Positions 42,403 through 54,041 of a stretch of 64,000 nt of DNA are shown here, in pieces; positions within the stretch are counted from its first letter, which is position 1; each line of letters starts with the position of its first letter. The translations under genes and the position numbers were made by a program. This DNA is from Cycas panzhihuaensis. Its lineage: Eukaryota; Cycadophyta. Where the stretch lies: the NCBI GenBank assembly GCA_023213395.1, contig CM041465.1, forward strand, positions 170,507,741 to 170,571,740, written 5' to 3'. The notes below the pieces were generated by a model, which searched no databases, had not been told where the DNA came from, and saw only the letters and a list, made by a program, of their open reading frames with translations.

Positions 42403-44435
42403 ATGGAGGGATCTCTTTCGGATTGGGCATACCATGCCTACGTGTTTGATTCTTTAGAGCCATCCATTTCCTTCCAAGGGTCCGCCCAAGGAAGTGAAGA
42501 CCCCATTTATTATCTGGGTGACCAACTACACCCTCAATCTCATCATTCCTCTACTCATGGAGTAGAACCTACATCTCCTTTGGAGTTTCACCATTCCTAT
42601 GGTGATTCTGATGAGGATCGTCCTACGAGGTCCGCTTCATATGAGGCCCCTTCCACTTCAAACGATCAAGCAAATACCCCTCTCACTGATGTAGTAGAGG
42701 CCTTGAGTCAATGCTTCCAAGCTACACGTCTCCAACTGCACCCAAAGTGGTTTGAGGAGGTTTTGCAAGGCATTGTACTGCCTTCTTCCACATCTCCTTC
42801 ATCTCGCTCATCCCGTTCAACTACTTTACCCATGATGAGCTTATCTTTTACATCTTCTTCTCCCCATGGCGTATGCACCTTGGGGACCACTCAGGCATGT
42901 CATCTTCCCAACTCAGGTTGAGCATGCCCTTAGCTAGTCATACCACTAGTCCTCCTCCTACTATTGTTTATCCACCTACTAGACCTAGGAGACCTACATG
43001 TCCCCCTACTTCTAGTCAAGTGTGGTATGTCTCCATACAATCCCAACACTAACCTAAGGACCCTTCTCTCTACCTACCTCCCAGTTACACTACTTAACCG
43101 TAGGGGCATGGTAAAGGGAATTCCATGCCTGCTTATGGGGTGGACCCTCTACATCCCTATGGGGTCACACCACCCACAGGCGACCCATATGGGAAGAATT
43201 TGATTCCTCACCCCTCTTTTCTGCCATCTTGTGTGGCACCTTACACCTTGCCTTTGTAAGGAGGGTCAACTCCTTCCTAAGGCACTTTCACTCAAGTTCC
43301 TTTTCAACAAGGAGTGCTCTCTCTAAAAGGAATGGGTATGCCATACCTATCCGCTCCCGTGCAGGTTTCCTAGAATGTGGGATTCACGCCTTCTCACCAA
43401 GCAGTAGGAGGATAACATCCCCTTTCAAACCAAACCCTCCAATGAGGATTTAGCCAAACCTACCCACTGTTATTTCCAGCATCTGTTGACCCTATGGTTC
43501 AGTCAAGGGTACGACCCTGTATGGGCTATTGGTCAATCCCATTATCCATTGAGGCGCCAAGAACTAACTTACTGCCTCACACCCCTAAGGTCCCCAAATT
43601 CGATGGGACTTCGTCGTAAGACCTAGCGGAGCATGTTCGTAGCTTCTCTATGGCATGTATTGATTACTAGGCTTATGACCACATCCTTATGAAACTATTT
43701 CTGTGGTCTCTCCAAGGTGATGCCCTTAAATGGTTTTATCGCCTGCCCATACATTCTATCTTCTCATTCCAATAGCTCGTGGATGAGTTCGTCAACTACT
43801 TTGATGTGGCTTGCCCATTTGAGAGTGGAATGAAATCCCTCCTGTCGCTTAAACAAGGCCACGATGAGATGAATCGTGACTTTGTACGGCATTTCCACGA
43901 CCTTCTTCACTCTACTAAGGCTACTTTGCCCGAGGAGTTAAAGAGAGACCTTTTTGTCAATGGTCTTCGTCTGGAAGTTCACGTAGAAGTCCTCAAGATG
44001 GGGGCGACTACGTGTGACTCCGCTATAGCGAAGTTCTTGGCACTCGAGGCCATTGAGATTAAGGTTGGACTCAAGAAGCCTCTAAAGTCCTCACAGTGAT
44101 GTGAGGCACCACAACCATCAAAAGAAACTAAATCTCAATAGCCCTTCAGGTCGTCTTCTTATTCCACTGAGAAGACTCTAGACCCCCTCACTTCAGCTAT
44201 ACATTTGTTTGAATGTACAATGAAGGAACTCAAGCTTCAAACTCCTTCATCTCCCACGTCTAACAAGCCAATTCACCAAGCTTCACAAGTTGCTCCTGCC
44301 AAGGGTGGCAACGCCCTGTCCTCTCAAGTGAGGAAACCTGACTCCTCCCTTGAGAAGAAGTGGTGCTCCATCTATGGGGGGTGCTTCCATGATGATTCAC
44401 GATATCAAGCACAACATCCTAAGGCTACCCCATAG
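42403..44435 (+). pseudogene. Gag with nucleocapsid region, Tat element 3
   Basis: ATG at 42403 opens MEGSLSDWAYHAYVFDS, and the frame stays open to 42921 through DVVEALSQCFQATRLQ and a Ser-rich tail. After frame breaks, the structured core lies at 43779-44099: MDEFVNYFDVACPF, LKQGHDEMNRDFVRHFHDLL and LPEELKRDLFVNGLRL. The nucleocapsid part at 44205-44435 contains WCSIYGGCFHDDSRY, where the last Cys of the knuckle is Tyr; the duplicated copy keeps Cys. The start was chosen because it aligns with the ATG of elements 1, 2 and 5. Confidence 0.8.
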
Positions 44436-44849
44436 CGTGACTCTTCTCCAAAATGGGTATCTAGACCCAACCTAGATAAGCCTATTCATAGATATCCCTT
44501 CCCCAAACATAGGGAATGTGATCATAACCCCAAAAAAAAGAATAACTGGAACTGAGGGAGGCCTCCTAACCCTCGCTCTTCTCAAGCCAAAGGGAAGGGT
44601 GCGAGGAATTTATCTTCTTCTTTGGGTTCTCCTAACCGACATACCCCATCACCTGCGCAATCTTGGAATAAAGGAAAGAAAGTCATTCAGTTGCTTGAGA
44701 CCACCCCACTATATGCCTTAACCTAGTCTCAAGCGATCATAGAGGCAAACAATGCCTCCTTTTCCACATCTCATCCTGATCCTCTTCCAAAAACTTTTCT
44801 TCCGGAAGCCCTTGCACTCCCCAAGACCATTATTATGCACCCTGGTCGT

Positions 44850-45850
44850 TACAACTTTTGAAAAGCTCTCCCCCAACCCATTGTGAAGGGGAAGCCTTTC
44901 TTGGTCATTGATGAGCTCCATACTATGGCTGCCAGAATGTCCATAATGGACGTCTTAAGGATCTTCCCTAAATAACATACGTTACTCTTAGAGGCCTTAA
45001 GATTAGATGATGCGCTCGTTCATGCTTTGGGTATCACTTCGAGCCATGAACCCGTCATTTCTTTTGATCGTAAGGATCTCCCTCCTGCTTGTGAAATGGA
45101 GTTCCAATGGCACTTCCCTTTCACTATTACCATTGATAATCTAGATTACACTCTACGAAGAACCGTTGTCGATAATAGTTCTTCCATTAATGCCATGCCC
45201 TTGCGTGTTATGCAAGAGCTTGGCATATCAACTTTAGAACCGGTTCCATGGCAGTGCCAAGGCTATGATGATAGCGAAAAGACACCCTTGGGATCAGTGT
45301 CTATCCCGCTTACTATTGAGGACAAGACTGTCTTTGTTGATATTATAGTCATTGACATTTACGTTGACCACAATCTACTATTGGGATACCCATGGCTCGA
45401 TCAGATGGGAGTCATGTGCTCATCCCACTGGGGGCAAATTGAATCCGTCCACGAAGGGCAAATGAGAGTCGTCTCTTGGGAGCTTCCTCCTATTAAACAA
45501 CCACATCAATCTCGTCAAGTATCTTATGGCCAAAGCGAAGGAGATCAAGGCCTTTCTACACATACCTATGCTTGTTCTATTGACATCCACGACTTATCCG
45601 TTTAGAAGAAGACCCCTCATCCTCCTCTTCCAACCTCACACAGTTCACTCATATTGGTGTCGGAAGTTACGGTACCTTTCCATCCTTAGTGATGACGAGT
45701 TCAATGGTGAGGATGAGGACCTCCCTCACCCCATCTCCCTTCTGGGCATGAGTAGAGGGCATTCCCTTCATTCTAGATCTTGCTCTAGAACCCCTACAGT
45801 TGGAGAAATGGGTTCTCCGCTTGTATCTCATGTCATTGCCCCTATTGATT
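44850..45850 (+). pseudogene. Protease and linker, Tat element 3
   Basis: Open from 45027 to 45605: FPFTITIDNLDYTLRRTVVD leads into DNSSSINAMPLRVMQELGIS (about 45170-45220), with catalytic Asp present and Ser at the usual Gly. Then VSIPLTIEDKTVFVDIIVID and LLLGYPWLDQMGVMCSS. One missing C near 45598 shifts the frame; the copy at 57984 keeps the frame for 275 residues. The acidic linker SDDEFNGEDEDLPHPISLL follows in the next frame. Confidence 0.8.
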
Positions 45851-46039
45851 AGGTGCTCTTTGGGTCTTCCCCTTCATTGCCACACACAGGTAACAAAGTT
45901 GGGAAAGCTCCTCTTGTCCCTTACGAGGGACCTCTTTCTTGCTCTTCCAGGGAGTCTGTTAGGAATGTTGAGCGGTATGATGACTACTATGGTCTCGCTG
46001 TCTCTACTTCCCCTCACCTTTCGTCTTCTTGAAGTGTGT

Positions 46040-47720
46040 TCATCTACGGGGTGGACTACTTTGAAAACGATGAGGCCCTTCTCGAGCATTTAGTGGGCTC
46101 CGCGCCCAACCTTCCTTCTGGTCACCATAGGCTTGGTTATTAGAAGGTCTTGGCTATTAGATCTTCTCTCGTTGACCCAACTCCATCCCTTGTTCCATCT
46201 CTTCCTATTGACTAAGCCACCCTCCACTTTGAGGAGGGGAATACCATGTCTATGGGAGCAACACAGGACATAGTCCTTGCCCCCAGGAAAGTCATTAAGG
46301 TAGGGGCAGAATGTTTTCCTGATGAAGTGAAGGAGTATACCCTTCTGTTCTAGGAGTTTCAGGATGTTTTTGCATGGAATTACTCCGATATAAAGGGAAT
46401 CAATCCTTCAATCGTAACCCACAACCTTACTATCATTCGTGGTGCTCACCCTGTGCGTCAGAAGCAATGGACTCTTCATCCTAAGCTCTTGGCTGCTGTT
46501 AAAATAGAAGTTGAGAATCTCCTCAATGCAGGATTGATCACTTCCATCGACTATCCTAAATAGGTATCTAACATTATCCCTGTTGCTAAAAAGAATGTGA
46601 CAATCCAGATATGCATTAATTTCCATAATATTAACAATGCATGTCCTAAAGACAATTTCCCACTTCCTTTTATTGATCAGATCATAGATCAAACTACCAA
46701 TTTTGAAGTTATGTCTTTAATAGACAACTTCTCTAGCTATAACCACATTCAAATCTCTCCTGAAGACCATCATAAGACGGCCTTCACCAATCCGTGGGGT
46801 ACGTTTTCCTATAAGGTGTTACCCTTCAAACTCAAGAATGTAGGCACCACTTATCAAAGGGTAATATAATTCAGTTTTTACGATCTCATCAATAAATCCT
46901 TGGAAGTTTTCATGGATGACATGATGGGTCTCTCACGTATTAGAGCCCATCACCCTGTTGATTTGTGGGCTATCTTTACATGATGTCGCAAATACCATGT
47001 AAGCCTCAATCCTCTTAAATATGTGTTTGCCATAACTGCTGGCAAACTTCTTGGTTTCCTTGTGTCAAAGCAAGGAATCTAAATTGACCCTAATGAAGTC
47101 AAGGCCATCCTTGATATGCCACCTCCTAAAACCCAGCAACAGATTAAGTCATTTTTAGGTAGGCTTGGTTTCCTTAGGCGCTTTTTGGCAAACTTCACCA
47201 TAAATGCCAAACTGCTCACTAACCTATTAAAGAAATGGGCCCCGCTTGTTTGGTCTTCCAAGGGCCAATAAGCCTTTGAAGAACTTAAGGAAGCTCTTGC
47301 TTCTGCCCCGACATTGTCACTGCCTCTTTTTGATAGGCCTTTCATCCTATATACCTCGGCAACCGATGAATCTTTGGGTGTCATGTTGGCCTCTGAGGAT
47401 GATTAAGGAGCTGAGAGGGCAATTTACTTCTTCAGCTACACCCTCATGGTCACGAACTCAACTACTCCCCTACGGAGAAAGAATGCCTCTCCTTAATACA
47501 TGCAACTAAGAAGTTTAAGCATTACTTGCTTGGAAACACCACTCGGGTGATCATTTAATCCAATCCTCTATGTTATCTACTCACCCAACCTGACCTGACA
47601 GGTAGGATTGGCAAGTGGGTCATCCTCCTTCAGGAATTTGACCTTCACATCGTTAGCCAGAAATCAAAGAATGGAATGGTAGTGGCCAAGCAGCTCACTG
47701 ACACTCCTATTTCGAACCTT
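46040..47720 (+). pseudogene. Reverse transcriptase and RNase H, Tat element 3
   Basis: One frame, broken mainly by stops, runs from VDYFENDEALLEHL through YPK-stop-VSNIIPVAKKN (TAG at 46561-46563 where element 1 has Trp), NNACPKDNFPLPFIDQIID, NPWGTFSYKVLPF and the catalytic VFMDDMMG (46906-46929). SFLGRLGFLRRFLANF (about 47145-47195) is the connection. RNase H begins LYTSATDESLGVML (about 47350), again Ser in place of the first catalytic Asp. A frameshift lies near 47405-47440. Confidence 0.85.
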
Positions 47721-47839
47721 TTGGACCTTCCCGTTGATGACTCTCTTCCTAATGAGCCCATCCTATCCGTTCAAGACTCTCCTCCTCATCTGCTTGCTGA
47801 TAGCAAGTGGTATGGGGACATCTTGCAATATCTTAGTGA

Positions 47840-49048
47840 ACAGTAGTATCGCCTTGACACTAGCGATAAAGTTAAGTCTCGTATTTAGGCTATTGCTAGA
47901 TAATACTTTCTTATGGGTGAGGTGTTATACAAGAGATCCTTTGATGGGATCCTTCTTTACTGCATCACCTTGACGAAGTGGACTAGATACTCTGTGAATG
48001 CCACCACGACATTTGCGGGGGCCACTTCGGGGGTAATTCATGGCCCAGGGGATCCTCCGTATGGAATATTATTAGTTGTCCCTCTTTAAGGACGCCCATG
48101 CTTACACCTTAGATGTCAGTGATGCTAGGAGCATGCCAACATTACTCACTTGCCTTCTGAGGCTTTCCATCCCATTATATCTCCATGGCCCTTCTCCCAA
48201 TGGGGGTTGGACTTCATTAGAGCCATAACCCCACCCTCTTCGTTGTAACACAAGTTTATCTTAACTGCTACAGAATACTTTACTAAATGGGCAGAGGCCA
48301 TTCCTTTGACTACCACTCCTGGTAAGACGATAGCCACTTTTATCTACCAGCATATCATTTGTCGCTTCGAAGTTTTCGATATCTTGATCACGGACAACGG
48401 GAGTCCCTTTTACAACAAAGAGATGGATGAGCTTTGTGAGAAATTCCACATTCCTTATAAAACATCATCTCCTTACTATCCCGAGGCCAACGACCAGGTT
48501 GAATCGTTTAATAAAACTCTCATAAATATCCTAAAGAAAACCATTGCCCAATCTCGAAGAGATTGACACCTCCAACTCCCTTCTGCCCTATGGACGTATC
48601 GCACGTCTATTCGTACGACTACGTGAATGACTCCTTTCTCCCTAGTCTATAGGATAGAGGCAGTTCTCCCATTGGAAGTGGAGATTCCTTCTCTATGGGT
48701 CTCTCTCTGAGGTCTGGTCGACGAGGAGTGTATCTGTCAGGCTCACCTCTTAGACCTTGAAGCCTTGGATGAGAAACACTTAGTTGCCTACCAAGCCAAC
48801 CTCACCTCAAAGGCTCAGGCATGAAGGACTTACGATAAAAACCTTTGTTCTTATCCTTTATATCCCAGGGACCATGTCCTCAAGCTGGAATGTCTCCACG
48901 ATTGCCTGCCCAAATTTAGACCCAAATGGGTTGTCCCTTTTGTCGTCCTCGTGAGTCTGGGGAATGACGCTTACAGGATCGCCACCTTGGAGGGCCTAGA
49001 ATTTGAGAAGGCAGTGAATGGAAAATTCCTTAAGAAATTCTATGCTTG
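47840..49048 (+). pseudogene. Integrase, Tat element 3
   Basis: The zinc-binding region is degenerate (about 47990-48120; the frame changes at the HHCC site). The catalytic Asp of QWGLDFIRAI (about 48210), Asp of LITDNGSPFYNKEM (about 48390) and Glu of NDQVESFNKTL (about 48500) are all present. A stop follows RRD at 48566, where element 1 has Trp. The C-terminal part includes a GPY/F-like stretch and LEGLEFEKAVNGKFLKKFYA, ending at the TGA at 49046-49048. Confidence 0.8.
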
Positions 49049-49984
49049 ACTATCCCATATTTCTCTTTATGCTCTGAAATGAGCCTAAACTACCATCCTA
49101 GGTGTGTCCCCATTCCCCCTAGCCATAGGTGGAATGGTGGCGTAGGGTGGCCTCATTGTTTATTTTGGGTTCCTCTTGTGGAACCTCTTGTTCCCCCTTT
49201 ATCTAGGGGCCCTGTCCTCCTATTTGGGGATATTCCTCGACTAGGATGACACATTGGAGTGTCGTCACTCCCTTCCCATTGGCATTTCCTTTGCATATCC
49301 TACTATGCTCCCATGTGGACATGTGTGTCACCCTATCTCCTAGTTCCACATATGTCTATCACCATTGTTCATGGTGATTGTATGTACGCCTGCTAGGAAT
49401 ATGGCTCTACATGAAAAGAAATATGTGTAGCTCAAATAATCTTCTATCATAAACCATATAATAATCAATAAAAAACATCATAACATGTCCCTCTCCGTGC
49501 ATCCGTGCACCCTCATACACATACATACATGAACATAAAAACATAAATATACATCATCCATCATGTGTCATCATACACATCATCATATACTAAATGGGGT
49601 ACCAACGACCCCGTCTATATACATAAAATAATCAACATGTGTCATATCATACAAATGGTATGGTACATCATCTGTGGGAAGCCGAAATCATTGCAAGGAG
49701 GAGTACAATCATGTGGCAATATATGGTGACTCCTTGGAGGTCCATTGCTTTCCCCTATTAAATCAAAACTACTATACTCTACTCTACTATTGCCCCACTC
49801 CTGGGGTATCGTCTCCTGGTCTATGTGATCCCTCTCCTGCAGACCACATGCCTCCCAGACTCCGCCTGTGCCTCTGGGAGCTCCCTGCCTTGCTTCCCTC
49901 GTCTCGAGGCCTCCTCGGGGTTGTCATCACCATGTGGGTATGTGTCCTACTCTGTGATGACCTCGACATTACTTGGTCTACCAG
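49049..49984. other. Conserved non-coding spacer, element 3
   Basis: Equivalent of 3263-4261 in the opposite orientation. It contains the post-pol block (49072-49098), a stretch matching 3880-3950 (CCACATGGGAGCATAGT on the complement) and an AT-rich part with GTCTATATACAT. Short ORFs here are not supported. Confidence 0.55.
49072..49098 (+). promoter_or_regulatory. Conserved block downstream of pol stop, element 3
   Basis: Starts 24 bases after the stop codon and matches the element 1 block at 26 of 27 positions. Core: GAAATGAGCCTAAAC. Confidence 0.55.
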
Positions 49985-51633
49985 TTGATCATATCATGCC
50001 TAGATACAATTTTTCTTTCTCTCCACCCGCCGGAGTCTCTCCTCCATACTCTGGAATCTCTCCTCCATCCCTGTGAGATGCTCCTCTAGCACTGCCATCC
50101 TGATTTGGCTCTCGGTGTCTCCACCTGCTCCTCCCTATGCCTCTAGCACCTGTACCCAATCTCGTAGAGCATCCCTCTCAACTAAGGTCTCGTCTAACTC
50201 CCCTTGAAGCCGTCCCACATGTGCCTCATGCTCCTGGGACTTTGCTATCCATACATCCCTCGCCCTAACCAACAGGGTGAGTGTTATTATATGAGCCCTT
50301 ACCGATCGTGGCTTCTCCCTTACCTGGATGGGTAGGCCCGGGGGAACATCTTCCAGACTACCGCCTCCACCAGTCTATGTATCTCTATCACTCTTGCGAT
50401 GTCCAACATGCCATGCATTAGTATATGTATCCATATATATCAAACAAAATCAAATATCTAGATGCCAGGCGATCGAAAGATGATAGGAAAAGATAGCATC
50501 TCACCTAGTGGGGCTACTGTCTCCTCAACTCGGACGATGGCCTCCTCCTTTGGTACTCCACCAACTGTTAGTACCTCCTCCTCCTCCGGTACCACCTCGG
50601 CGACTGCCTGGACCACTAGGGCATCTCCACCCCCCTTTGCTAGTGTTGCTGCCACCCTAGATCTCCTCACTATCTTCAGTCTCTAGGGTCGTGTTTGTGG
50701 GCCTCTGATTCCCTCTATAGCTCTAGATGGACCTGTCTCACCCTCCGCAACTCTAGATGGACCTGCCTCTCCTCTTATGGCTCCAAACGGTCCTGCCTAT
50801 CCACCTATTACTCTAGACAGGCCTGCCCCATCACATCTATCATCCATATCATCATCACTAGGGGCGACTTCCGCTCTGCTTGCCTCATTGTCGCTGCTCC
50901 ACCTCAACCCTCGATATGGATCATATATGTAGTCTTCCATGGTGAGGAGGTCCAACGATATAGCCTCCACCAAGTGATGGATATGCGTCTAGTTCTTAGT
51001 CCCCCTAAACTGAGCCTGCCACCTATGGACCATGGGAGCCCACTCCAAGATGGGGTGTGGTCCTCCTAGGGGTGTCACCGCTCTGAAGTGATAAAAAAAC
51101 TAGTACTGTAGTAGTGTGCTATAAGAGAATCCACCTCTCCCTGCCACCCTGATAGTGTCCAGCTGAGCGACTAGATTCGCCGCTATCAAGGTGGCCCAAT
51201 CCAGCCTCTCCCCAGCCTCACATCTCCTGACTGCATCCATCCACCCACTGAGTATGTCTCTATAATTATGTTTCTAGGGTATCTGAAACAGAATGCACAA
51301 GGTAATCAGTTTCTTCACTTAGGAAACTCTAGACATGACCATGGTCTATAAAGGTATCCCTCTCATCTCCCATCTCTCTCGTCTTGTGAAAAACATCGCT
51401 GCTTCCCTGTGTGTTGCCTCATTACTAGGCAATGCCCCTAGTGATGTCGGTTGTCCTACTACAGGTACCCTTAGGATCCTCCTAATGTCTCCTGGCATGA
51501 CTGTGATGTCCTCCACTTGGGGGAGGTGGAACACGTGCCTCTGCCTGTCCCAATGTAAGACTATGTCTATTAGGAGCCACTGATCTGACATGTACTGTGG
51601 CATCTGCGTGACCTTTAGTAGCCCACATCGTGC
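49985..51633 (-). pseudogene. Antisense PMD-like ORF of Tat element 3
   Basis: On the minus strand RCGLLKVTQMPQYM, SDQWLLIDIVLHWDRQ, HVFHLPQVEDITVM and PGDIRRILRVPVVG form the PMD core (51346-51633). Then come GRGGFSYS, GGPHPILEWAPMVHRW, an acidic segment, repeated GEAGPSR-type units (about 50700-50830) and EEEEVLTVGGVPKEEA, then a donor-like GTGAGA near 50510. A coiled-coil tail is readable at about 50000-50220. The N-terminal part present in element 1 is cut off where LTR-B begins; the open frame continues a further 27 codons into LTR-B by chance. Stops at several sites. Confidence 0.6.
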
Positions 51634-52130
51634 TGTTTCCCAGCTATTGGGAATGGACTCGAGATGCATCGACACAGGTTTGTTCAGGTATATTTTCTTA
51701 CTTTTCTTGCCCATGCTTGATTGAGGTTATTTAGAGTAGGTTGCTTGACATATGCCTGCCTGCACGCATTGCTTTTCTACTTGCTCATAATGCATGCCTA
51801 CCAAGACACCATCGACCATGACGACTCACAGCGGGGCATTCCTCAGCGAATGCTACACCCCGTGTGGCGCACAGCCACCCACGGTGTCTCCACGGTCCTC
51901 CAGGATGTTTCTGTCAATTTTACTTGCTCTCGTTACAACATTTTGCTTATGTTGCAGTCCTTCCTAAGTCCGATTTAATCCTTAGTTAGGATTCTTTTCA
52001 TTGTTCTGGGTACTTGCCCACTGCCTGGGCATTCCCTCAGCTGATCTGACTCATGTTTAGCCTTTGTTTTTGCCTCAAAACCTGATATTTCTGCTCATTT
52101 TTCTCTTTTTCTTTATTCCAGGCTAATACC

Positions 52131-52182
52131 GCGGTAAACTTAATGGTACCGCAGAGTTTGCGCAGATTACGTAGTTTGCCGC
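52131..52182. repeat. U3 hairpin cluster, LTR-B
   Basis: GCGGTAAACT (52131-52140) and AGTTTGCCGC (52173-52182) pair with one T-G mismatch. GGTACCGCAGAGTTTGCGC lies between them. Confidence 0.65.
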
Positions 52183-52312
52183 AGACGATCGCTTGAAATT
52201 TTAAAAAAATAGAACCACGCGTCAGTTTCTGATTTTTTCGCGAAACTGCCGCGTGGCGTTGACTGATTCGAGTCGTCCTGACATCCCCAACGTTCACCTA
52301 CTGTGAACAGGG

Positions 52313-52319
52313 GATAAAG
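52313..52319 (+). promoter_or_regulatory. TATA-like box in LTR-B
   Basis: GATAAAG, 679 bases from the LTR start. Confidence 0.4.
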
Positions 52320-52717
52320 GGGATTTTGCTCCCCATTTTTGAGATCTTTTGCCCATTTTTTGAAACTTCTAAGAAGAATTTCTAACCTCTGCACAAGAAA
52401 AACACACAGAAACAGAAAACTTCATACACAACAACTGGAAAAGGTGAAGTGGGCTGCCATCAGCTGGATTTTGCAGGGCCATTGCTGTCCCCTACTGCTC
52501 TCCACAGTCAACTCCATTTTTCTTTGCAGGTGCTCAAGGATTCAAGAGATTTCTTCACCCCAAAAGCTGCTTCAAGGGTCAACTCCAAAGCTCCAAACTT
52601 GCAAGGAGCTTCCTTCATCCATACCCTTGCAAGAACTACTCATAACTAGCCCCTATATGTTATCTATTGCTACTGTTCCAAGTGGTAAAGTGCATGCTTA
52701 ATCTCCCCATATAAGGT

Positions 52718-52780
52718 ACTTCTTGGTTTTTACCTGCAACTTCTTGGTTTTTTACTTGCAACTTCTTGGTTTTTTACTTG
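52718..52780 (+). repeat. Three-copy 21-22 base repeat at duplication junction
   Basis: ACTTCTTGGTTTTTTACTTG-type units at 52718, 52739 and 52761. The LTR-A segment begins within the last unit; the two sides share TTGG. Confidence 0.85.
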
Positions 52781-52840
52781 GATTAGTCACTGCTAGAGTC
52801 CCAACCTAACCCTAATCGCTCGATTAGGGATATGGTTGAG

Positions 52841-52847
52841 TATAAAG
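52841..52847 (+). promoter_or_regulatory. TATA box in chimeric LTR (LTR-A part)
   Basis: Duplicate of 39880-39886, TATAAAG. Confidence 0.55.
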
Positions 52848-54032
52848 CCTTAAAAGTTTCTTATTTCTTCCTCTTACACTTTCTAACAACCTCCAACAAG
52901 CTCTTAGTCATGCTCTTCCACTACCTCTGCAAGCTTCCTCCTATAGGAAATGCCTCAGATCTCTCGAGATCTCCTGGACTCTATCTTCCATAACTCAGGT
53001 TCATGGAGTCAATCTCGCCAACGAGCTTCACCAAGCGGCAATACCATTCAAAGCTTGCATCTACAAGTATTATTGAGGTTTCTTCTTTAGATTTACAGGG
53101 AGTTCCCTGCAAATGCCCAGATCAACTTCCTCCTACGCTGCTCTCAAGCAAGCCCGCTGCACACTTAGCCCAGTAGGTAGCTCTTTGTGTTTTTCGTTGT
53201 TTCGCCTCCTTGAAACTCCTTTGAAAGTTAGGAGCTTTCCCATACATCTTCAATTTTCAGTATTCTTAGTTTATACAGGAGATATTTCCCTATAGTTTTC
53301 CTTTAATGTTTACATTATCTTTCCATTGTATCTTCAGTCTCTCTAAGAGGGTTGTGAGGTGATCCACTCAAGGTGTGAGTGAAGGAGCACTCTACGGGTT
53401 CTCAGCACCCAATAAGGCCAGATTTCCAAGGGGCAATCCCCCTTCTCCTCCTTTACTCACCTTCTTGTGTCTTCCTTGGGCTACTGAATGACCCCAGAAA
53501 GGAGGCTATTGTTGGAACTAGTGTATGCAGCCCCTTGATGCATTATTTCTAGCCTTGAAATCCCCATATTAGCAGGGTATTTTAGCCCCAAATGGCGTCA
53601 TATACCTCTTTTGGTCACTGCCTTATTAGGTGTTGTACATGTTATGTACAACAACTTTAGTAACACAAACAACATTTCTAGCTTTCATATTGCTTATTCC
53701 TTTCACTATTGGCTGTCATATAGACTGTCTTAACCTGCTACCCTTGTGCTCAAAGGCAATGTGTAGGTACTTACGTCAAAGGGTTAGCCATTCCGAGGTT
53801 AACCACTAGCATTCTTTGCTTGTTTTGACTTATGTTGACAAGTCTGGAAGTAGCTTTCAATTAAATATTGTGTATTATTTCTAGCACTTAGTTTGTGACT
53901 TTTTGGCACTTTACTTCCTCTATATATATGCACCTACTTAGCATTCTAGCAACCACTTGAAGGAAGGGGAAGAAAACCTTGTGTTTGTAGGTTTCATCGC
54001 ACCATTCATAGAAAGGAAGAAGCCCTTCAATC

Positions 54033-54041
54033 CAGGTAAGT
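54033..54041 (+). promoter_or_regulatory. Splice-donor consensus in duplicated LTR-A
   Basis: CAG|GTAAGT, the second copy of the site at 41071-41079. Confidence 0.45.

Larger units (their letters stand above)
39168..51633 (+). mobile_element. Tat-like Ty3/gypsy LTR retrotransposon, element 3
   Basis: Order: LTR-A (39168-42145), PBS, gag, protease, RT-RNase H, integrase, spacer, antisense PMD ORF, with LTR-B beginning at 51634. The gene content is that of elements 1 and 2. RT FMDD and integrase DDE residues are readable, but stops break every gene. The segment from 39817 onward is repeated almost identically from 52778. LTR-A and LTR-B differ strongly in their first 650 bases, so LTR-B is either a very old partner or a later insertion; no polypurine tract precedes it. 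Confidence 0.8.
39817..52777 (+). repeat. Tandem duplication, first unit (12,961 bp)
   Basis: The sequence starting at TTGGATTAGTCACTG recurs at 52778. If the second copy is the start of another full unit, the repeat period is 12,961 bases, covering the rest of LTR-A, the element 3 body and the first 1,144 bases of LTR-B. Shared stop codons show that the duplication happened after the element had decayed. Confidence 0.75.

Noticed and set aside
49049-51633. Envelope-like gene downstream of integrase
   Set aside because: The region codes on the opposite strand for a PMD-like protein; no signal peptide or membrane segment pattern of an envelope was seen.
51634-51714. N-terminal 27 residues of the PMD frame extending into LTR-B
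   Set aside because: The sequence there is LTR start, not PMD; the element 1 copy has different residues at this place.
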